Of a stretch of 64,000 nt of DNA, positions 9,156 to 18,435 are shown piece after piece; the first letter of the stretch is position 1, and each line of letters starts with the position of its first letter. The stretch spans positions 2,728,001-2,792,000 of the forward strand of contig OZ241742.1 of the NCBI GenBank assembly GCA_965200955.1, given 5' to 3'. Below the pieces are notes generated by a model that ran no database searches, was not told where the DNA came from, and worked only from the letters and a program-made list of their open reading frames with translations. Source of the DNA: Bin80 sp026708685. Its GTDB lineage: Bacteria; Bacteroidota; Rhodothermia; Rhodothermales; Bin80. The position numbers and the translations under genes were made by a program.

Positions 9156-11636
9156 TCACCGAACACGCACGATTTGTCCAGTATGTACAGAGGTTTTGGA
9201 GGCTAATTTGGCGGTCAAACGGTACAGATAGACACCCGCTGGAAGTGACTCCCCCCCTATCGTAATAGATCTGCTCCATCCACCCTGATGATTTGTTGGT
9301 GGAATGGTCAGTACCCTCCTACCGATCACATCCATGACTTCTAACTCAACGGTTGCAGAACTTGGAAGATCAAATAACAACTGAGTCGATTCTTGAAATG
9401 GGTTGGGATAGTTACCAACAACCGTAAACACTTCGGGTAATTCTTGTTGTTCCACAGAGACAGGGGCTATGACCTCAATTTTAAAGGATAACTCCCCCAT
9501 CAAACCTCTTGAGTCGATCCCTGAATATGTAAATAATTGGGATGCAGATATAGCCCTAGGTGTTCCAATAATTCGTCTTGCAGAAGGATCGTAATTTAAC
9601 CCATCGGGAAGTAATGGTTTAAGGGTGTAGGTGATTGGGGTAAGTCCACCGGTAATTTCTGGCAGAGCTAACGGAGGAATGCTCTGGCCAACGGTATAGG
9701 TTTGATCTTCAATTGTGGAAGTAAATTGTAAGGTATTATTCAGATTCCACAATTGCACACTGTTTTCTCCCGCCGAGACAATATTCTGACCATTACTTGA
9801 AATATCGACGGAAAGAATGGCCGCTCCATGTACAAATCTTCTGAATTCCTGACCCGTGGATAGATTCCATACACGTACTGAACCATCAAAGGAACCAGAG
9901 ATAACATGGATCCCGTCAGGAGAAATATCAACGGATGATACTTGACCTAAATGCCCAGTGATTTGACGCACGAGTTGGCCCGATGATGTATCCCATATTC
10001 GGATTTGAGCATCGGCAGATCCAGATACAAGGAGGTCATCTGTCGGAGAAAATGCAACAGAGTTGACCGGGCCACGATGATCCGACAGTGAATGGATTTG
10101 GGTCTGATTACGAAGATCCCAAAGACGTACGGTTTGGTCACTGGATCCAGAAGCCAACAGGTTCCCGTCAGGTGAAAAGGCAACTGAATTGACTTGCGTA
10201 GAAGGTGCTGATAACTGGGCGTTAACCTCGCCAGATTCAACATCCCACAGTTGGATTTTCCCTTCAATAGAACCAGTTGCAAATTCATCGCCATCTGGAG
10301 CAAATGCAATAGATAAAATGGTCTGAGATTCCTCAGATAAAGAGTCTAAGACATTGAAAGAATCGGTATTCCAGATACGTAATGAATTTTCATCATTGGA
10401 GGACGACGATACCAGATGTGTCCCATCTGGAGAAATTGCAACAGATCGTATGGAAGTAAGATTGCCTGTAGGAAATCGTTCCACTACATCTCCCTGTAAA
10501 GAAGTTAGTCGCAAGGTTCCATCCCATGATCCTGAGGCAATAAGCGAACCATCAGAAGAAAAAGCCACCGAATATATCAACAAAGTGGGAGCAAGATAGA
10601 ATTCGGAAGAGATTGAACGATTTTGAACGAACCCTGCAAAATCACCTATAAATGACATTCCGAAGCGACGGTTATCTGTTGTCTCAATCCCAGACCCAAA
10701 TGTAAGAAAATCGCCATCAGGTGAGAAGTTCACAGATCGAAATGGGTGAAGGTTCTGAGACAAGATCAATCTAGTAAATTGTATCCGTCCCAAAGTACCA
10801 AAGTCCGTTACCATTAAGATTCGATTTTCTGATACGGATCCCATCCACCTTCCATCAGAAGAAAATGAGAGGGCGTTTACTGGTCCTTCGTGTAAAGGAA
10901 TCGGTTGTTCCAGAGCTTCGCTTCCAGTATTAAGATCCCACAATCGGATTGTACGGTCATGTGACCCGGATGCAAGGATGGGAAAAGTAGAAGATGGTGA
11001 AAATGCCACAGATGTAACGGCATCGGTATGTCCAGTAAATATTTGTTCTTGTTCACCGGTTGAGATATTCCATATACGGATAGTTTGATCAGCAGCCCCA
11101 GATGCCAGTCGATTGCCATCAGAGTGAAACGATACAGATAGTACGGGCTGAGAATGACCAGTGAACCGACTTATTTCTATTCGATTTTCAGCATTCCAAA
11201 GACGAACAGTTCCATCAACAGAACCAGACACTAGCTGGGTACCGTCTGGAGAAAACTCAACAGAAGTAACTTCACCAGAATGCTCAGTGATGATGCCGAC
11301 TTCTAATCCACTGGAAGCCTCCCAAAAACGTATAGTTTGATCGGATGAAGCAGATACAATGATGGTTCCATCAGGAGAAAACGTAAGAGAATTGATGGTT
11401 CCCGTATGCCCGCTAATGCGACGTACTTCTTGACCAGTGGAAGCAACCCTGATAAGAATGGTTTGATCAGATGAGCCTGTTACATAGTGGATGCCATCAG
11501 GAGAAAAGGCTTCGGCAGTAACCGAATTGGAGTGTCCAAATTCCTCCATGATCCATACAGGACTCCCCTGCCCCATCATGGATGATGTCACAAATAATGA
11601 CATCAAAATTATAACACAAAACTTAATTCTAAGCAT
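9156..11636 (-). CDS. Secreted WD40-repeat protein with Ig-like domain and T9SS sorting domain
   Basis: An 826-residue protein. An N-terminal signal peptide (ILMSLFVTSSMMGQ) is followed by about twelve WD40-type repeats (SFSPDG, LASGSSDQTVRLWD and variants, roughly residues 30-665). A putative-Ig domain follows (LPPLALPEITGGLTPITYTL, near 680-740), then a C-terminal T9SS type A sorting domain (VVGNYPNPFQEST... GVYLYRL, last 85 residues). It should be exported to the surface or medium through the type IX system. The propeller probably binds proteins, but no ligand is visible. Neighbouring genes do not suggest a pathway. Confidence 0.88.
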   Translation of the reverse strand: MLRIKFCVIILMSLFVTSSMMGQGSPVWIMEEFGHSNSVTAEAFSPDGIHYVTGSSDQTILIRVASTGQEVRRISGHTGTINSLTFSPDGTIIVSASSDQTIRFWEASSGLEVGIITEHSGEVTSVEFSPDGTQLVSGSVDGTVRLWNAENRIEISRFTGHSQPVLSVSFHSDGNRLASGAADQTIRIWNISTGEQEQIFTGHTDAVTSVAFSPSSTFPILASGSHDRTIRLWDLNTGSEALEQPIPLHEGPVNALSFSSDGRWMGSVSENRILMVTDFGTLGRIQFTRLILSQNLHPFRSVNFSPDGDFLTFGSGIETTDNRRFGMSFIGDFAGFVQNRSISSEFYLAPTLLIYSVAFSSDGSLIASGSWDGTLRLTSLQGDVVERFPTGNLTSIRSVAISPDGTHLVSSSSNDENSLRIWNTDSFNVLDSLSEESQTILSIAFAPDGDEFATGSIEGKIQLWDVESGEVNAQLSAPSTQVNSVAFSPDGNLLASGSSDQTVRLWDLRNQTQIHSLSDHRGPVNSVAFSPTDDLLVSGSADAQIRIWDTSSGQLVRQITGHLGQVSSVDISPDGIHVISGSFDGSVRVWNLSTGQEFRRFVHGAAILSVDISSNGQNIVSAGENSVQLWNLNNTLQFTSTIEDQTYTVGQSIPPLALPEITGGLTPITYTLKPLLPDGLNYDPSARRIIGTPRAISASQLFTYSGIDSRGLMGELSFKIEVIAPVSVEQQELPEVFTVVGNYPNPFQESTQLLFDLPSSATVELEVMDVIGRRVLTIPPTNHQGGWSRSITIGGESLPAGVYLYRLTAKLASKTSVHTGQIVRVR

Positions 11637-11651
11637 AAATTAACGAAATCG

Positions 11652-11676
11652 ATTGATGACCTAAGTAGTCATCAAT
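11652..11676. repeat. 9-bp inverted repeat upstream of the WD40 gene
   Basis: ATTGATGAC and GTCATCAAT are perfect inverted copies separated by 7 bp, lying 15 bp before the start of the WD40/T9SS gene. This fits an operator or a 5' UTR hairpin. No regulator is identified. Confidence 0.45.
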
Positions 11677-11730
11677 TTGTAGTAAATGTAAGTATTGTAA
11701 TGCCCTTGTACACTTAATGAATTCAATTAA

Positions 11731-11768
11731 ACATCTCTCATCTCTAAGTTGAAATCAATGAGAGATGT
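11731..11768. repeat. 11-bp perfect inverted repeat in a gene-free interval
   Basis: ACATCTCTCAT and ATGAGAGATGT are perfect inverted copies with a 16-bp loop. It lies in the roughly 500-bp gene-free interval 11637-12139. There is no T-run, so a classical terminator is unlikely. The remainder of the interval, to 12139, shows nothing else recognisable. Confidence 0.45.
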
Positions 11769-12139
11769 CTATGGATTATTAAGGAAGGGTATATAACGTA
11801 TCTTTACAAGAACTGTTTATTTTGTAGCCATCAAGAACTGCATCATATCCATGCGTATTCTATGAATATGATAATACTCTTCCTACAATGGGGATAATCA
11901 AGGGGCTACCAATTAATCTTGTGGTGGATAGATGTCATTCAATCAATTGGATCACATTCATGGAATTCAATTCTACGTCATACGAATCTGAACGGTTGAT
12001 TCAAAATTCAAGTCGTAAAAATGCGTGCTCTTTTAGAAATATCTACATTATCATAGACTGCATGCAACCAATCTCTTCCCTCATAGCATGAAATGAACGT
12101 TCTGATGAATATCGTGTTAATGTTCTAAAATCCAGCCCT

Positions 12140-12489
12140 ATGACCGTACTTTCAGACGCTGTTGTCCCTGAAATCTCCGTTCAGGAATTAAAACAACTCT
12201 TGGATGACAATCAGACACCCTTTATTCTTGACGTTCGTCAAGAGTCTGAGTATTCCATTGCAAACTTGGGCGGATACCTGATACCTCTTAATGAACTCAC
12301 TGACCGGTTGAATGAATTGGATGAACACATACCATCTGACACGTTAACCGTTGTTCATTGCCGCTCTGGAGTTCGGTCAGCTCGGCAGTTCGGTTTCTTC
12401 AAGCTGTTGGCTATACCAATACCAAAAACCTTCGTGGAGGAATCTTAGAGTGGTCCAAAGAGATTGATCCAAGTATTCCCACCTATTAG
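12140..12489 (+). pseudogene. Rhodanese domain protein with a one-base frameshift
   Basis: The frame encodes EISVQELKQLLDD, LDVRQESEYSIANLGG and VVHCRSGVRSAR (active-site Cys in the HCRSGVRS loop), the single rhodanese domain usually found at the C-terminus of MoeB-type proteins. After SAR it runs out of frame and stops at 12448. One extra G in the GG run near 12387 would restore AVRFLQAVGYTNTKN and GGILEWSKEIDPSIPTY, ending at 12489. So it is either a recent single-base deletion or a sequencing error. The restored end overlaps the start of miaA by 26 bp. Confidence 0.78.
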
Positions 12490-13399
12490 TCCTGCTACGA
12501 TTGCCCCCATCCATGTCATCACTGGCCCGACCGGAATTGGAAAATCTGCCATCGGGCTAGCACTTTCTGAGATCCTTGGTGGTGAGATTGTTTCCGCTGA
12601 CAGTCGTCAGATCTATAAAGAACTTACCATTGGAGCTGCAAAGCCATCCAATGGTGATCTAGCACGAATTCCGCACCATTTTATTGATGAATTAAATCTT
12701 GGGCAACCCTACTCTGCCGGTTTATTTGCCCGACAGGCATCCGCGAGAATTGGTGAGATTATATCTCGTGATCGTATTCCGATCGTCGTAGGCGGTTCAA
12801 CATTATATCTCCATGCACTTGTGCATGGGCTATCGCCATCGCCTCCTTCAGATCCTGAGGTGCGGCAAGCTATTGAAAAACGATTGGCACACATTGGCAC
12901 AGACGCACTTTATGAGCAGCTTGTATCAGTAGATCCACAATCGGCAAATACTATGGATCCATCAAAAACGGCTCGAGTCGTTCGAGCACTGGAAGTGTAC
13001 GAGTTAAGCCAGCAACCGCTTTCCTCTTTCCATGAGCAATTCATACCTCCTGCGTATGAATATTGTGTTAGCGTACTCACGCTTGACCGCCCTACCCTCT
13101 ATCAGAAAATCGAAGACCGTGTGGATCAGATGATTGATGATGGACTCTTAGATGAAATCAGATATATTCAATCTTTACATCTAAGTCCAAAACTACCAGC
13201 CCTAAAATCCATTGGCTATCAAGAACCACTTGGATACCTTGATGGACAATATAGTCGGGAAAAGATGATTGAACTCATCAAACGTAATAGTCGGAGATAT
13301 GCAAAAAGACAGTTAACCTGGTTTCGTCGTTACGAGTCCTATCGACGTATATCAGTTGAGAATCAACTTGAGGTGATCATAGATAAATTCCTACAATAA
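12464..13399 (+). CDS. miaA: tRNA dimethylallyltransferase
   Basis: About 311 residues. The enzyme adds a dimethylallyl group to A37 of tRNAs that read UNN codons. The P-loop is GPTGIGKSA, followed by VSADSRQIYKELTIGAAKPS, HHFIDEL, PIVVGGSTLYLHALVHG and the C-terminal SIGYQEPLGYLDG and YAKRQLTWFRR motifs. No ATG precedes the P-loop in frame. The likely start is a TTG at 12464 inside the tail of the rhodanese gene, which suggests translational coupling. It is convergent with the glycosyltransferase gene with 6 bp between them. Confidence 0.93.
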   Translation: MIQVFPPISPATIAPIHVITGPTGIGKSAIGLALSEILGGEIVSADSRQIYKELTIGAAKPSNGDLARIPHHFIDELNLGQPYSAGLFARQASARIGEIISRDRIPIVVGGSTLYLHALVHGLSPSPPSDPEVRQAIEKRLAHIGTDALYEQLVSVDPQSANTMDPSKTARVVRALEVYELSQQPLSSFHEQFIPPAYEYCVSVLTLDRPTLYQKIEDRVDQMIDDGLLDEIRYIQSLHLSPKLPALKSIGYQEPLGYLDGQYSREKMIELIKRNSRRYAKRQLTWFRRYESYRRISVENQLEVIIDKFLQ

Positions 13400-13405
13400 A
13401 AGAGT

Positions 13406-15316
13406 TTAGATCTTTTTAGAGTTGATTTTGTGGGTGTTAAGTGGCTTATGATGTATAATGGATTGTGGCTTCAGGATAAATCCTACCGAACAAAATGGTC
13501 CAAATCCTGATTTGAATTCTCCTATGATATTGCTATGGCATTCATCAAATATCTTACGCCATTGTTGGGATGATCGAAAGTCTAAGTATTTTTCCTGTGC
13601 ATTCATCTTTCCGAAAGATCTTAATCGATTCGCAATCCGATCTATGATCTTAAGACATTGAAGTTGAAATGATGTAGTGTAGACTGACTCTACCACCATC
13701 ACACGATTGTTACTGATACGTAATGCTTCACGCAATAATGCTTCTGGATCTTTGGCGTGATGTAATACATAGTAAAGAACAACAACATCAAAATGTGATG
13801 GTGGCCACGGTAATGGTCCAGACTTTAATTGATGATGAGGAAGAGTGGTTTGGTTCATGGATTCAATATCCGAAAGAATAACTCTTGCTCCAAGTTGATC
13901 ATGAATTTGTTGACCTAAATATCCTTCTGCACATCCAAGATCAAGAACATGGAGAGGAGCATTGATCATTGGAATAAATGGTCGTAGCCTTTTGAATTTC
14001 GTTTTGGATCGATAACGGAGAAGCGTTTGTATCCATGTCTTGTAATAACGAATAATCACTCCTATCGTCCATCCTGACCAACCTAAAATAACGAAGATCC
14101 AGTAGGGACCATCCACATAAAGCAGATACGTACCCATAGAACAAATGGCAAGCCAAACCCAGTGCCATCCATGCATTTGTAGGCATGCAATCAAAAACAA
14201 CGGGATGAGTAGATACCAAGGATGGATTGTTGTGGTGAGGACAAAATAGGCACCTGTGGTGATGAGACAAGCTTGCGCTAAGGACCAATTCTGATATCGA
14301 TCAAGGAGATATAATAGAGGGACACCACATAGAAAAACAACTCGCAAAAAAGGCCCCAGCTGCTTGCTCCAATCATCCCCCGTCACCCACAATAAACTTT
14401 CTTTGATTGCGTAATATAAACCCGAATTAAACTCAAAGAAACGAGCATATAAATCAAGGGAACCACTCACATTCATAAGCACATAAGGTGCTACAAACGG
14501 CAGAGCAACAAGTACTGCAAGCAACACCCCCGGCCACACTGAACGCCATCCAAATCGCCTCCATAAAAATGGGAAAAAGAGAAATGGATACAATTTGATC
14601 CAGCCTGCCAAAGATAAGCAGATCGAGGCCCATCTGGAATAATTCATCTTAGCCAGATAGATCACAAGGGCTAAGGCAAGCAACAACGCAGATTCAGTGT
14701 GTGCCTGCCCTGCGGTTTCCATGATGACGACTGGGTTCCATGCATAAAACAAAACGAACCCACTGAAAACCATCCGTGCCAGAAGAAAAATGGCCATGAT
14801 CTCTGCAAGAACAAGGAATCCCTTAATGAGATAATAGCTCAGGTCATGACTTGGATCATGCCAGTGTGTTCCTAACCAAAAAATGAACTGGGAAACAGGC
14901 GGATAAACACTGATGAAGGATTTTGAATTCAGGTTTTTATAAGACGGATCTTGTTTGAGATCTTCAACAGGTACATCTTCGGGAGCAAAATGATATGGAT
15001 TCAATCCCTCATGCTGAATCAAGCCGTCCCATATATATCGATAGGCATCATCAGATAACGAGGGTGGAGTAGCAAAGAGCAGTAATCGAAACAGCACTGC
15101 ACATAAGAGGATGGTCCATAGACGAAAAGCCCCCCATCGCCAAGACACAAACCAGCAGACACACCCAAAAACAATCAATGCAAATACTATAGGCAGGTTT
15201 GTACGATCTCCAGAGACAAATGCCAAACCTGCTGTTGAACCAAACAGTCCAAGTAGAGAAATCCAACTCCAACCTTTCCAGTGGGCAAAATTTGATGGTA
15301 AAGCTCCCATTGTCAT
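13406..15316 (-). CDS. GT-C glycosyltransferase (DUF2029-like) fused to a SAM methyltransferase
   Basis: A 636-residue fusion. Residues 1-435 form a polytopic membrane domain with about ten hydrophobic helices. It contains DDAYRYIWDGLIQHEGLNPY, the acidic loop typical of polyprenyl-phosphate-mannose-dependent GT-C/GT87 enzymes. Residues of about 460-600 form a class I methyltransferase (VLDLGCAEGYLGQQI motif I, then VVVLYYVLHHAKDPE). The enzyme probably adds and then modifies a sugar or lipid on the cell surface. The neighbouring GT4 gene fits envelope glycan work. The substrate is unknown. Confidence 0.8.
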   Translation of the reverse strand: MTMGALPSNFAHWKGWSWISLLGLFGSTAGLAFVSGDRTNLPIVFALIVFGCVCWFVSWRWGAFRLWTILLCAVLFRLLLFATPPSLSDDAYRYIWDGLIQHEGLNPYHFAPEDVPVEDLKQDPSYKNLNSKSFISVYPPVSQFIFWLGTHWHDPSHDLSYYLIKGFLVLAEIMAIFLLARMVFSGFVLFYAWNPVVIMETAGQAHTESALLLALALVIYLAKMNYSRWASICLSLAGWIKLYPFLFFPFLWRRFGWRSVWPGVLLAVLVALPFVAPYVLMNVSGSLDLYARFFEFNSGLYYAIKESLLWVTGDDWSKQLGPFLRVVFLCGVPLLYLLDRYQNWSLAQACLITTGAYFVLTTTIHPWYLLIPLFLIACLQMHGWHWVWLAICSMGTYLLYVDGPYWIFVILGWSGWTIGVIIRYYKTWIQTLLRYRSKTKFKRLRPFIPMINAPLHVLDLGCAEGYLGQQIHDQLGARVILSDIESMNQTTLPHHQLKSGPLPWPPSHFDVVVLYYVLHHAKDPEALLREALRISNNRVMVVESVYTTSFQLQCLKIIDRIANRLRSFGKMNAQEKYLDFRSSQQWRKIFDECHSNIIGEFKSGFGPFCSVGFILKPQSIIHHKPLNTHKINSKKI

Positions 15317-15414
15317 GTTGTCCGCGGAGAATCAGTTAGCTGATAGATATGCTAATTGAAGTCTTTCTTGCTACACTTTTCTCCAGCACCACTTATCTCC
15401 CATCATCATAGCAA

Positions 15415-15831
15415 TCAAAGATTCTGAGGGATACAATGAAATACGAGATCTAATCGGCAATTTTCTTCATCAATGTAGACTTCATCTGCCATCTTTCTCA
15501 TAAAAAACTGTCCACGCCCATGATCAGCTAATCGCTTCTTCTCTTCAAGAGGATCCTCTTGCGTCCAGTGAATACCCTCGCCTTGATCAGTGACTGTCAA
15601 TTCAATACGGTCTTCTTGCATGACTAATCGCAGAGTCGCATGTTTATTTTCATCCCACTTGTTTCCATGCTCAATTGCATTGGTAAGGGCTTCACTTGCT
15701 AAAAGAATGACTCGATAGGATAGATCATCATCTAAATCCAAGGTCGGAATAAAGTCTTGCAATTGCTCCACTGCAAGATCTAATTCATCAAAGGTTGATG
15801 CTATGTTTAACTCTAATCGTTTCTGGTCCAT
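15415..15831 (-). CDS. RsbW-like anti-sigma factor / serine kinase ATPase domain protein
   Basis: A 138-residue HATPase_c protein with N-box EALTNAIEHGN, G1-like DQGEGIHW and the G2-like HGRGQFFMRKM. These are the features of stand-alone RsbW/SpoIIAB-type anti-sigma kinases and of phosphorelay partners of STAS proteins. It lies 11 bp downstream of the GT4 gene on the same strand. No sigma factor, STAS partner or PP2C phosphatase is seen nearby, so its partner is unknown. Confidence 0.82.
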   Translation of the reverse strand: MDQKRLELNIASTFDELDLAVEQLQDFIPTLDLDDDLSYRVILLASEALTNAIEHGNKWDENKHATLRLVMQEDRIELTVTDQGEGIHWTQEDPLEEKKRLADHGRGQFFMRKMADEVYIDEENCRLDLVFHCIPQNL

Positions 15832-15842
15832 GGTATAATCAA

Positions 15843-17114
15843 TCAGGTTTGACTTACTGAGTTCATTAGTTCGGCTAATGATTGAGTCAATGTTCTTCTG
15901 TTAAATTGGGATACAAAAGATTCATCAGGTCTTGGAAACGTTTGTTGTAACCAATCCGACTTAATTTGATTTAAGGCATCCTTGATGCCATCAATATCGG
16001 TAGGTTCAGCGAGATAGGTCGCACCATAACTACGGAGGGTGTCTTGGGCAGTTCCAGACGGCACTAATCCTAAAATGGGCTTTTGGGTTCCCATATATTC
16101 AAAAAGCTTACCTGTTGAAATTCCATGATCGCCGTAGCGGTGTCCAATGGTCATCCACAAAATATCTGCCTCTTGATGGAGTTGGATGATTTCAGGGTGC
16201 GGTTTGTATCCAATATAGTTAACAACATCTTGTAAATGAAGCTTCTCAACAAGATCATGAAATCCATCGGGTACCAGTCCAGCAAAGATAGCAGAAATTT
16301 TTGTTTTCAGCAAAGGGTTATCATGCAGAAAGCCTGCTAACCCACGCAAAAAATAATCAGGAACTTGCACATCATAGAATACCCCAGTATAAACAAGTTT
16401 CAACCTATCCTTATTAGAATGGGGTGCATCATCCAAAGATTCAGAATTGTCGTGACCATGTGGAATGATTGTACCGAACGGCGAAAGATCCGAATGACGC
16501 TGATTGAGTTGATCTAGTATAGGCTTGTTGATGGTAATAATTGCCGATGATTGGTTTAAAACCTTACTCTCCAATCTGAGATGTCTGTTTCGATGAAATT
16601 CCGTAGGATACTGATGGCGCGGATTATCCACCCAATCATCGCGAAAATCGGTTATAAGTGGAAGTTGTAGGCGTTTCGAGAGTGCTCTGGCAATGAGATG
16701 TCCCGTATACGGTGGAGCTGTTGAAAAGATGGCATCAAACTTCTGAGTTTTGGCAAGACGTAAGCCCGCTTGAAGGGCAAATGGCATCCAACCGACTTTG
16801 TTGTCGGGAATAAACACCCAATTGCTCATGGATGTGAGCGTTTTTCGTTTCGTTTCTGGGGGTAACTTGACCGTTGTTTTGGAACGAAATAGTCGGGTTG
16901 GATCAAGGCTTCGAGTTCTGACGATAGGAATATCTAAATTCTTGATGGGAGTCAAAAGTGACTCGTCATAAGCAAAATAACCCGCTGTGTATGGGGTGAT
17001 CACGGTAGGCTGCCATCCATGTTCTGGTAGATGACGTACGAATCCTGCAGTTCTTTGAACTCCACTCATTCCAAGTGGTGGAAAATAATACGCGATGACC
17101 AGCACATGCCGCAT
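15843..17114 (-). CDS. Group 4 glycosyltransferase-like protein
   Basis: A 423-residue GT-B enzyme. The N-terminal domain starts HVLVIAYYFPPLGMSGVQR, a common opening of GT4 transferases. The C-terminal donor-binding domain has LVYTGVFYD, VNYIGYKPHPEIIQLHQEADILW and GKLFEYMGTQKPILGLVPSG, where the Glu in the EYMG loop is the expected nucleotide-sugar contact. It probably acts in polysaccharide or glycolipid synthesis at the inner membrane. It follows the M24 peptidase by 6 bp and precedes the RsbW-like gene, so the three are likely one transcript. Confidence 0.85.
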   Translation of the reverse strand: MRHVLVIAYYFPPLGMSGVQRTAGFVRHLPEHGWQPTVITPYTAGYFAYDESLLTPIKNLDIPIVRTRSLDPTRLFRSKTTVKLPPETKRKTLTSMSNWVFIPDNKVGWMPFALQAGLRLAKTQKFDAIFSTAPPYTGHLIARALSKRLQLPLITDFRDDWVDNPRHQYPTEFHRNRHLRLESKVLNQSSAIITINKPILDQLNQRHSDLSPFGTIIPHGHDNSESLDDAPHSNKDRLKLVYTGVFYDVQVPDYFLRGLAGFLHDNPLLKTKISAIFAGLVPDGFHDLVEKLHLQDVVNYIGYKPHPEIIQLHQEADILWMTIGHRYGDHGISTGKLFEYMGTQKPILGLVPSGTAQDTLRSYGATYLAEPTDIDGIKDALNQIKSDWLQQTFPRPDESFVSQFNRRTLTQSLAELMNSVSQT

Positions 17115-17120
17115 GGATAC

Positions 17121-18212
17121 TCACAGGATGATGAGATCTTGTTGGATCTGTGACAACCGCTGGCAACCATGTGATTGGACTGCGACCGTATCTTCAATCC
17201 GAATGCCAAACTGATAAGGAATATAGATACCTGGTTCAATGGTTACGGTAAATCCTTTCTTTAGAATCGTATCCGATCCAGTTGAAAGGGACGGCCATTC
17301 ATGCACTTCCATTCCAATGCCATGTCCAGTGCTATGGCTGAAAAATTCACCAAAGCCATCTTGGGTCAAACTGGAACGGGCAGCTTGATCTACATCCGAA
17401 CAGTGAACCCCCTCCCTCACCTTCTTAACTGCTTCATTTTGTGCTTTGCGAACCGATGCATACGCAGTGAGAAATTCTTCGTTTGGTGATCCGACAAACA
17501 AGGTTCTTGTTATATCCGAAGCATGGCCATCAACGATTCCACCAAAATCTAACAATACACATTCATCTTGTTTTAATTCCCGTTGAGTAGGGCGTGCATG
17601 TGGGAGTGCAGTATTTTCACCAAAGGCTACGATGGTTTCAAAAGCCATCTGCGAAGCTCCATGTTTGCGGTGATAGTAGTCAATTCTGGCAGCGAGTTCC
17701 TTTTCAGTGACACCCGGTTTGATATAGGGATGAATTTCATCAAAGACCAAATCCGAAATCCACTGTGCACGCCGCATACCTGCAATAGCATGAGGTGATT
17801 TTGTAGCGACTAAACGATGAAAAAACTTTTCTTGGGGAACAAGGCTAATATCACTTACCTCATCGTGCCATTGTTGGTAGGAAGCCAACGTCATATACTC
17901 CGGCTGAATCAATAATGTATCCGTCGCAATGACCAATCCATGTGTTTTTGCATAGTTGATCAGATTGTGGGCTCCGATATGAATTGTGGCTTCGCTCACT
18001 TCCAATGTTGCTTGGATCTTATATCGATGATCTGTCACCAAATGCATCAAATCCTCTCGGACAATCAAAAACCCGTTTGATCCAGTAAAACCGCACATCC
18101 ACCGTATGTGTGGTAAATGGGTGATAAGCATCGCAGATGCCTTTGCAGATGTGAGCGTTTCTTGAATCCAATCCTGAAGGGTTGGATATTCAGAATGTAG
18201 TATTTCCTTCAT
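17121..18212 (-). CDS. M24 family metallopeptidase, Xaa-Pro aminopeptidase-like
   Basis: A 363-residue protein. It has an N-terminal creatinase-like domain (about 1-130, HIRWMCGFTGSNGFLIV) and a C-terminal pita-bread catalytic domain. Metal ligands are visible in LLDFGGIVDGHASDITRT (two Asp), HSTGHGIGMEVHE (His) and TIEPGIYIP (Glu), followed by GIRIEDTVAV (Glu). It removes N-terminal residues before proline. It is the first gene of the small minus-strand group with GT4 and the RsbW-like gene. Confidence 0.88.
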   Translation of the reverse strand: MKEILHSEYPTLQDWIQETLTSAKASAMLITHLPHIRWMCGFTGSNGFLIVREDLMHLVTDHRYKIQATLEVSEATIHIGAHNLINYAKTHGLVIATDTLLIQPEYMTLASYQQWHDEVSDISLVPQEKFFHRLVATKSPHAIAGMRRAQWISDLVFDEIHPYIKPGVTEKELAARIDYYHRKHGASQMAFETIVAFGENTALPHARPTQRELKQDECVLLDFGGIVDGHASDITRTLFVGSPNEEFLTAYASVRKAQNEAVKKVREGVHCSDVDQAARSSLTQDGFGEFFSHSTGHGIGMEVHEWPSLSTGSDTILKKGFTVTIEPGIYIPYQFGIRIEDTVAVQSHGCQRLSQIQQDLIIL

Positions 18213-18435
18213 GATGGACCACCTACAGGGTTAATGAATTGGATGGTAATGGATGATGGATCAATCAAAGTAGAGGTTCTTGAAATGAAAGCACTTGATT
18301 TCTGTATCATATGTGACCATAAGGAATCAGTTTTCTGATCAGACTGTCTGAACACTATGGAAGAGTCCTGCATGATCAGATTTCAATAGATAGGCTCCAA
18401 AGTTTTTATCGGTTGTCACTGCCACCAACATCATT

